Assembly (NCBI GenBank): GCA_910588615.1
Contig: CAJUOI010000039.1
Coordinates: 1-13,691 of the forward strand
DNA from: an uncultured Christensenellaceae bacterium
GTDB taxonomy: Bacteria > Bacillota > Clostridia > Christensenellales > Borkfalkiaceae
Reading direction: 5' to 3'
Length of the DNA stretch: 13,691 nucleotides
Shown here: in pieces, positions 4,601-10,700 of the stretch
Layout: each line of letters opens with the position of its first letter
Numbering within the stretch: position 1 is the first letter of the stretch
The notes under the pieces: model-generated
Told to the model about the DNA's origin: nothing
Databases searched by the model: none
What the model saw: only the letters and a program-made list of their open reading frames with translations
Position numbers and translations under genes: made by a program

Positions 4601-7579
4601 GTATTGGATGCGACGCAGTACGTGATCACGTATTCCTCGGCAGACGCTCTGCTGCACGTAACCAAGGGCGGAACGACGCCCGTAACCATTTCGTACACGT
4701 TCGTAAAGCAGGGCGAAGCGCCCGTAACCAAGGAATTTACGCTGAATCTGACGGTAACGCCGATCCTGATCGACACGTCAAAGCTGAGCTTCAAGGACAA
4801 GCGCGAGGTGTACGACGGCACGGCGAAGAAGCTGGAAATCACGGGGAACATGTCAAGCGTGAGCAACCAGCTGAGCCCGAGCAAAGTAACGTACACGTAT
4901 ATTGACGAAAGCGGCAACGTGATCGACGCGGCGGACGTAAAGGAAATCGGCGAATATCTGGTACGCGCCGAGTTCAACGTGCTTGACGACTTCAACGCGC
5001 CCGCAATCACGGCAAGACTTTCCATCGTGGCGGCAAATTTGCAGGTTACGCTGAAATGGGACGCGACGACGTTCGTTTATAACGGGCAGGTGCAGCACCC
5101 GACGCCCACGTTTACCGACGAGGACGGTGAAACGGTGGAGCTGGAATACCACGTTACGGGCGACGACGGCGTGATCAACGTAGGTAGCGGCTATTCGATC
5201 ACGGTGGAGCTCGATACGGAAGGATATGCGATCAGCGGGTTTAATTCCACGCTGTTCAGTATCACCAAGGCAACCTTAAAGGCGCCCGTATATAAAAGCG
5301 GTTCGATCGAGTACACGGGCACGGCGATCTCGCTTGTGGACGTAAGCGACCCCGAAAAATTCCTCGAAGGGTTCAACCCCTACGTCATGGACGTGGTGGA
5401 CGGCGGAAGCGGCACCGCGGCGGGCAGATACACGGCGGTCATTCAGTTGAAAAACACGGACAATTGCAGTTGGGAGAGCTCCTCCTCCAACCGCGTAACG
5501 GTGCAGTGGGAAATCGGAAAGGCGCACTTGTCCGCGATCTGGGACGGGTACGAGCATATCGCCGACGGCAACCAATATTATCCGACGGTAAACCGCTTAT
5601 TCGGCATTGCATCGGTGGACGAACCTGCGGTGAACCTTGCAACGGACGTTTCCTATGTCGGCGACGTAAACGTATCGGAGGTGGGAAGCTACACCATCCG
5701 CGTGAGCATCAACAACACGGCGGCGTGGGCGTCCAACTACGTTCTCGACGACGGAGAGGAATGGAGCTTCGTTATCGTGCCGAAGTCGGGAATGCAAATC
5801 ATTTCCATCGAGTGGAGCACGACGGAACTCACCTTTAACGGCGAGGTGCAGAAGCCTACGTTTACGGTGATGCTCGAAGAGAACGGCAAAGATCCCGTAG
5901 ACATTACGGCTTCGGCGACGGGCGCGCTTATCGTAAGCGACGTAACCTCGAAATGGGCGGGCGACTACACCGTAACGGTGAACGCGAAGGACGGAAGCAA
6001 CTACTTTATCCGGAAAGGCGGCACGTGCTCGTATCGGATCGTAACCAACGATCAGGGCGAAGGAAAAGACCCTGCGGGCGGCACGCCGATCGACCCTGAC
6101 GGGAACGGCGGCAATACCGACGCCAACAAGCCGAACAACGGTATTACTTTGCCCTCGAATCTGCCCCTGTGGCAGCTGATCGTGGGCGGGGTTTCGGCGA
6201 TTCTCTCCGTCGTATTCCTTGCAAAAATCTTCGGCTACACGGGTAGAGCGAAGCGCGCGAATAAAAAGGTGAAGGAGGCGTATTCGTTCGGCGGACTTGC
6301 GGCGGTGCTGCTTGCCATGGACGGCACCTTCCTCGGCATGGGCGAAATGATCTGGACGATCGTCGCCTGCGCGCTTGCGGGCTTAATGGTTCTGCTGTTT
6401 ATCGTCATGCTCGTGTGCAGAAAGCGCTGCCTCGTATCGGAAGAGGCTGCGGAAAATACCGAAAAGGATGCGCGCCGCAGACGGGACGAGGAGTTTAAGC
6501 TGATGATGGCGAGCATGATGAACCCCAACGGGCAGGCTGCGGGCGGTTACGTCGGCGGCGACATCAAGGAAATCGTGGGCGACGTGGTGGCTTCGCTGAT
6601 GCCCGCAATGCAACAGACGATGCAGGCGCTTCCCGCGCCCGACAACAGCGAGCTTCGCGCGGTCATCGAGCAGCAACAGCAGATGATCGAACAGATGATG
6701 AACAATCAGCAGCAGTTGCAGGCTTTGCCCCCGCCCGACAGCGGCGCGGAGGAACGAATCCGCGAGCTTGAAGAGCGTATGCTCGAACAGCAGCGGCTTG
6801 CGGACGAGCGGCTTGCCGAGCAGCAGCGCATTGCCAACGAGCGCATGGAACAGATGTTTGTCAACCTTTCCAACCAGCAGCCCCAGCAGGCTGCGCCCGC
6901 GAACGACGGGATCCGCGAATTGCAGGAGCAGCTTGCCGAGCAGCAGCGCATTGCCGACGAACGGCTTGCCGAGCAGCAGCGGCTTGCGGACGAGCGCATG
7001 GCGCAGATGATGGAGCAGATGGCGGCGATCGCCCAGAGCGCGCCCGCCTCGCAGACGGTGGTGCAGACGGACGACGGCTTGCGCGATATTCTGGAGAAGC
7101 ACGGCGAAATACTCAACGATTTGATGAGCAAGGAAAACGTGAACAACACGGTGGTCATCAATAAGGAAGGGCGCGAGATCGACGACGAGAGCAAGGTGCG
7201 CCTGACGCTGAAAGAGGCGTACGAAAAGCTGACCGACCCGTTGAAGAGGGTATTCGACGCAACGGGCGAGTACGTGATGAAAAATCAGGAAGTCGTGGCA
7301 AGCGAAGGGAAGTTTGCGATCACGTATAAGTACCGCGGAAAGCAGTATCTGAAACTGAGCATCAAGCGCGGGTATCCCACGATCTCGTATTCGACGGAGG
7401 GCGAGCAGCTTCGGAATCTGAAGAAGAAAGCCGCCGAAGAAGAGGGCGTAAAGGTGCGCTTCAAGATGAGCGAATTGCAGATATTCGACGATTCGACGTT
7501 GGAAGTTGCCAAGGGCGTGATTGATTTGCGCCGCGAGCAGATCGACAGAGACATCGAGCTGATGAAGAAAAAGAAGTAA
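1616..7579 (+). CDS. Giant phase-variable membrane-anchored adhesin-like protein, copy 1 (G9, ON)
   Basis: A 1987-aa protein. Residues 1-27 form a signal peptide (basic MNKRK start, hydrophobic core, end at AIFA); residues 28-30 are GGG encoded by the poly-G tract. About 96-475: beta-helix/GLUG-like head with recurrent VxxC...GGIxG rungs and many Cys. About 482-562 and 865-947: InlB B-repeat (Flg_new-like) modules with FEGWTL/FLGWYY and LYAVWS/LYGKWL. About 565-673: Ig-like module with WKKDG and DSGDYTL. About 954-1050: another Ig-like module. About 1052-1478: five MBG/YDG-like modules (VYDGT, VYNGQ, EYTGT, then two degenerate). A Gly/Asp/Pro linker leads to three membrane helices (about 1518-1540, 1556-1577, 1578-1601) that obey the positive-inside rule and put the C-terminus in the cytoplasm. 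Then come a Gln/Met-rich hendecad coiled coil (about 1622-1820) and a conserved domain (about 1852-1987). There is no LPXTG motif. The role is inferred to be adhesion or surface interaction; the ligand is unknown. Confidence 0.9.
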   Translation: MNKRKINGRFWTAIGLSVAMLCGAIFAGGGYVLTDKRAEDGALSMDNTATVNAAVSYDTLPDGSAYYYSDVTKIVGFRNGTEASDVSSQPVNSSAAHGSADNPYVINTAAQWNAFAGDTSNATNANKVFVLGSDIDFAGKTGSEAFKPVPSLGAKFYGCNRKLINVTYNFGNVTTGVGVFNATTATAVITDFSLENVTFTGISAYGGFICGKSKASVLNCHVHGKLTGVGASDCGIGGIIGNIEGNTSRVYVYRCSVFADFNISTGAHGGVGGICGDADYGAGLSVYDCITICNYTFHTGGDAWFGGIFDITNISGSNTVHEIESCVVYSNIKDTANRRRAEGSLFNGWGAGTVRVNVKNTYSAGYLTGTYGPYDLYGGIYHIPNASNCTYTANNVNWYAQNPYLYSPTSGAGAINKIATGQWNGSGSNTRANMWLAAASSTSPLPNNIWVNKSVINDAYMTNTDITSSTGYTIENSPVRNPLIITVSYYNYTTNNGDVQYPINGDTEPQIVNFGDTLYEPTAPDANHKFEGWTLNKNDGSKPIKTVPTTMLGDNKLYAVWSVPSTSVRLNVTVGGSNYIENATTGATITYNEGTVRLNSSLSVDGMSNPTVTYSWKKDGAAVASGGNTANYNNIRNVKDSGDYTLAVNFVSPNEPLWFGSAESAAQKVTVKPAKLTVFDFAFEEGDHAYSGSPYTNAHPVAVMHASNGDVVTGTTRWAIDLGKFNNPDNENVSGGREKKDIIFTPDASYEGNYGTGDTYEVDFEIEFLQMTFHIPSYANLKLTTNLEYGQRYSFNNVADMFEDLFKGYMGDPNLSGYTPVFQWNGDKVKINDFRKLTSTGSTGTNNAYYNVNESKTIVVEFAPQTYTVTFEPRNGVADEIRKEGDLNYGVRLTKPADPVYGMQLFLGWYYDVEVEKDGASTTETRKWSFDSDRVTGDMTLYGKWLDADTFTELKVTVNTGASFVARQELKPENITVTACFEGQAEDGTTITSEAVLDATQYVITYSSADALLHVTKGGTTPVTISYTFVKQGEAPVTKEFTLNLTVTPILIDTSKLSFKDKREVYDGTAKKLEITGNMSSVSNQLSPSKVTYTYIDESGNVIDAADVKEIGEYLVRAEFNVLDDFNAPAITARLSIVAANLQVTLKWDATTFVYNGQVQHPTPTFTDEDGETVELEYHVTGDDGVINVGSGYSITVELDTEGYAISGFNSTLFSITKATLKAPVYKSGSIEYTGTAISLVDVSDPEKFLEGFNPYVMDVVDGGSGTAAGRYTAVIQLKNTDNCSWESSSSNRVTVQWEIGKAHLSAIWDGYEHIADGNQYYPTVNRLFGIASVDEPAVNLATDVSYVGDVNVSEVGSYTIRVSINNTAAWASNYVLDDGEEWSFVIVPKSGMQIISIEWSTTELTFNGEVQKPTFTVMLEENGKDPVDITASATGALIVSDVTSKWAGDYTVTVNAKDGSNYFIRKGGTCSYRIVTNDQGEGKDPAGGTPIDPDGNGGNTDANKPNNGITLPSNLPLWQLIVGGVSAILSVVFLAKIFGYTGRAKRANKKVKEAYSFGGLAAVLLAMDGTFLGMGEMIWTIVACALAGLMVLLFIVMLVCRKRCLVSEEAAENTEKDARRRRDEEFKLMMASMMNPNGQAAGGYVGGDIKEIVGDVVASLMPAMQQTMQALPAPDNSELRAVIEQQQQMIEQMMNNQQQLQALPPPDSGAEERIRELEERMLEQQRLADERLAEQQRIANERMEQMFVNLSNQQPQQAAPANDGIRELQEQLAEQQRIADERLAEQQRLADERMAQMMEQMAAIAQSAPASQTVVQTDDGLRDILEKHGEILNDLMSKENVNNTVVINKEGREIDDESKVRLTLKEAYEKLTDPLKRVFDATGEYVMKNQEVVASEGKFAITYKYRGKQYLKLSIKRGYPTISYSTEGEQLRNLKKKAAEEEGVKVRFKMSELQIFDDSTLEVAKGVIDLRREQIDRDIELMKKKK
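1697..1705 (+). repeat. Poly-G tract G9 at the signal-peptide end, in-frame state
   Basis: Nine G encode Gly28-Gly30 of the first giant protein. With G8 the next codons would read GGT ACG TTT TAA, stopping at 1713-1715. With G10 the frame meets a stop within about 20 codons. Only G9 (or a multiple-of-three change) expresses the protein, which makes this a contingency-locus candidate. Confidence 0.9.
6541..6765 (+). repeat. 3' repeat block A, copy 1 (cytoplasmic tail)
   Basis: 225 bp are identical to 12895-13119. They encode the start of the cytoplasmic tail (GGYVGGDIKEIVGD ... SGAEERIRE). Identity ends abruptly at the first hendecad repeats. Confidence 0.95.
6794..7012 (+). repeat. 33-bp / 11-residue coiled-coil repeats
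   Basis: Hendecad units occur in two pairs: 6794-6826 RLADERLAEQQ plus 6827-6859 RIANERMEQMF, and 6947-6979 RIADERLAEQQ plus 6980-7012 RLADERMAQMM. A Gln/Pro/Ala-rich spacer separates the pairs. An 11-residue period favours a straight or slightly right-handed coiled coil. The second giant gene has fewer and different units here, so unit number has changed between copies. Confidence 0.8.
7050..7454 (+). repeat. 3' repeat block B, copy 1 (C-terminal domain)
   Basis: It matches 13287-13691 over 405 bp with only two differences seen (C7378/T13615 and an AAG/AAA Lys codon), both silent. It encodes the last coiled-coil segment and most of the conserved C-terminal domain. The match probably continues beyond the window. 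Confidence 0.95.
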
Positions 7580-7781
7580 AGAAAAACCGTTGTTCCCCCC
7601 TTATGGAAGGGGGGGATCGCGGGGGATCGACTGTTAGAAAACGATCCCGCCGCGCACGGCGGACTGCGTTTGTGGGATTCTTTCACTCCCTGCGTTCGGC
7701 GGACGGTAGGCAAGATGGATACAAGGTATTAACGCCCGACGGCGGGCGAACTACAAATATAAAACATTGGAGGAAACGACA
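7580..7781 (+). other. Spacer between the two giant genes, without a clear promoter or terminator
   Basis: It contains two GC-rich stem-loops: 7593-7602 with 7607-7616 (C run with G run, loop ATGG) and 7623-7629 GGGATCG with 7642-7648 CGATCCC. Neither is followed by a T run. Next come the repeat segment 7657-7703 and the 5' block shared with the first gene. I find no -35/-10 pair like the one at 1329-1358. Read-through from the first giant gene is the simplest way to transcribe the second. Confidence 0.6.
7769..7773 (+). promoter_or_regulatory. Ribosome-binding site of the second giant gene
   Basis: GGAGG lies 8 nt before the ATG at 7782, in a context identical to that of copy 1. An intact RBS, start and signal peptide argue that the gene is switchable rather than decayed. 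Confidence 0.95.
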
Positions 7782-10700
7782 ATGAATAAACGTAAAATAA
7801 ACGGAAGATTCTGGACGGCGATCGGATTGTCGGTAGCCATGCTCTGCGGAGCGATTTTTGCAGGGGGGGGTACCTTTTAAACAGTAAAAACGAGGAAAAC
7901 GGTACGGCTCTGCCCTCTGTTTCGGCAGGCGCAGACATGGCAAGCGATCTGGGTATCACCTACCCCAACGGTAATTCGGATCTGGGGCGTTTACCTAACG
8001 GATTCCAATATATGTACACCGATGCATCGCTTATAACCGCTATGCATAACCAGACGGCGACGAACGATATGCTTACCGTTACGGTGGACGCTACTGCGGC
8101 AGTCGGCGTTGCGGGCGCAACCTGGGGCACGAAAAAAACCGACCCGTACGTAATCGCAAGTCTTGACGATTGGGAGATTTTCGTACAAAAAATCGCAAAA
8201 GACAGCACGCACGGCGCGGGCAAGTTTTACGTTTTGGCAAGCTCGCTCGACTTTTCTTCGGAGACGTTCCACATGGTCGGCACCTTCCAAGGGACGTTTT
8301 ACGGGCTCGGGTTTACGCTTAAAAACATCGAGTGCAGCAATTGGGAGGTTTACAATGCAAATACTTCCCAATACCAAACGATCACTGCTTCTTTTAATCC
8401 CGTAAACGGCGGGTTCGGCGTATTCGGAAAATTGCAGGACGCAACGGTTGCAGACCTTTGCGTGGAAAATTTTTCGTTTACCGACGTTCCGGTCGTCCAA
8501 TCTCTCGGATCTTGGATAGGTCCCAGTATCGGGGGCATTGCAGGCGTATCGTACGGCACAAGAGTACACGTTTTGAATTGCCAAACAAGCGGAGAGATGG
8601 CGCATTTGTTGTTCTCTATCAGTGGCGGAGGCAGTACGTTTTCTTGGCCGGCGGGAATTCTGGGTAGCAATATTGCGACCAACCTATATATATACCGTTG
8701 TTCGGCAGACGTTGACATCAACGCGCCGACGAGCGGGGCGGCTCACCCTACGGCGGGGGGGATCATCGGCGAGGTGTGGCAGGGGACGTCTTGCTACGTC
8801 TACGACTGCGCCGCCAATGCCAGAGTAACAATTACAACGTCGACGACGTATTCCCATTTAGGCGCAGCCGTCGGTTGGGCAAACGGCTATATCTATATTG
8901 AAAACTTCGTCGGTTCCGTAGAGATTTCTTATACGACGGACGTAAGACCGAACAGCGGAGCTTTGGGGGGTTCGAATTATGCGACGCCCCACAAGAACAT
9001 TTACTGCGACGGAAAACAGGGTGCGTTGAATTTAGTTCCCTGGACGACTAACTTAGGATCGTTCAGCAACGGCAACTTTGTGAAATCCGGTAGTTCGTAT
9101 CACGTGTCTAACAGTTCGTCATACCTCGACGTTCCCGCGGCAAATCAATTTTCATCGCGCTCGGCGCTTTTAACTGCGGCAAAAAATGCAGTGGGCAACA
9201 CGGCTGCGTCGCTTCCATCCGCCATATGGGACGCGGAAAAAATCACCTCGTCGACGTACGATCCCGAAAATTCGCCCGTCCGGCATAAGCTGACGGCAAA
9301 CGTCGTTTACCGCAATTTAAAGAACGGAAATGCGGAGGATATGGGTATCGAAGGGGCGGAGATCTCCGCGGGTACGCGTCTGCCTACGCCTACGGCGGCG
9401 GCAAACCATAAATTCGTCGGATGGACTACGGATATCAGCGGCAAGTCCGCGCCCTATACCGTATTTCCCGCAGGCGTGTACGGCGAACAGACCCTGTACG
9501 CCGTTTGGGAATTTACCGACGGCATCACGGTGGATGCGTCGTTTGCGGCAAAGGATAACCGAACGACCGCGGCGTACGACGACGTAACAAAAATAGAACT
9601 TATTCCCACTGTTACGTTAAACGGCGGGCAAAGCCCGAATACGGTAATGCAGGACGGATTCCGGATTGCATACACCTGGAAGCAGGACGGAAAAGCCGTT
9701 GGCACCACGGGGGACACGTATTCGCCCTTGAACGTAGACGACAGCGGCACGTATACCTATGATTTCCGACTGAGCAGCATCAGCGAACCGCTCTGGTTCG
9801 TCGACCGTTCGAGCGACAACAGCGTAAAAGTTACCATAACTCCCGCGCCCGTATCGCTGAGATCGTTCGAGGTCAAGCGGATTTCCGATAACAGCAATAC
9901 TTATTTCTACGGCATGGAATTGCAGGATCTTTCGCCCGAGGGATCGCGCTTTATGAACAGCAGCCGTGCGGACGTTGCCGGTACGGTTACGTTCGACGGA
10001 AATTATAAGCTGGATATTAAGGATGCGATCATAGACGAGAGCACGGGCGAATTGGGCTTACAAGTAGGCTTAAAGTTTACCCCTACGAGCAATAACTATC
10101 AGTCGGTTACGGTAAACGTATTTATCTACCCGCAGGAGCTGCCGCTGAATTTCGAACTCAGTTACAGTGCGAACGGCACGGTGGACCATATTTTGACGAC
10201 GGGGCTCGAATACGGAAACAACAATACCGCGGCAAAGATCGCAAGCGATTTCGAAGCGGCGTATACCAAATTCTTAGACGATAATCAGGACAACGTTTCC
10301 GTGATGCGAAGCGTTGCCGGCAAACGCCCGTACATCGTAGGCGGCGTGGACGGAGCTTCGGTAGAAACGCCCATTTCGCTGGACGATTATAAAATCAGCG
10401 GCGCGTCCATAGATAAGCCAACCGACGCTGTTACGATCAAGATCAGCCTTCTTTATGAAGAGTACGACGTAACGCTCGATGCGGACAACGGTGTGGACGA
10501 CGTCGTAACCGCGCGATACGGCTACGGCATCCGAATCAGCCAGAGCGACTGGCCGAGCGGCATTGTGCCCACCAAGACGGGCAACGAGTTCCTCGGCTGG
10601 TTCGTTACGGATGCCGACGGGAATTTAACGGAAGAAGAGTGGGATCCGAACACTTCGCGCGTTACCCGAAACGTAAGCATTAAGGCGAAGTGGTTCGTGC

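Larger units (their letters stand above)
7657..7870 (+). repeat. 5' repeat copy 2: leader, RBS, signal peptide and G tract
   Basis: Positions 7721-7870 are identical to 1555-1704, and 7657-7703 match 1487-1533 with one mismatch. It includes the hairpin at 7733-7748, GGAGG at 7769-7773 and the ATG at 7782. The promoter of copy 1 lies outside the repeated part and was not carried along. Confidence 0.95.

Noticed and set aside
6383..7194. Long minus-strand ORFs opposite the coiled-coil regions of both giant genes (also 12617-13431)
   Set aside because: They mirror the GC-rich, Gln/Glu-rich repeats of the sense frame, are low-complexity Leu/His/Arg or Ser/Cys proteins and have no ribosome-binding site. 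Their conservation follows from the identical sense DNA.
7593..7616. GC-rich stem-loop after the first giant gene as a terminator
   Set aside because: The stem is good but no T run follows; it more resembles a dispersed intergenic palindrome.
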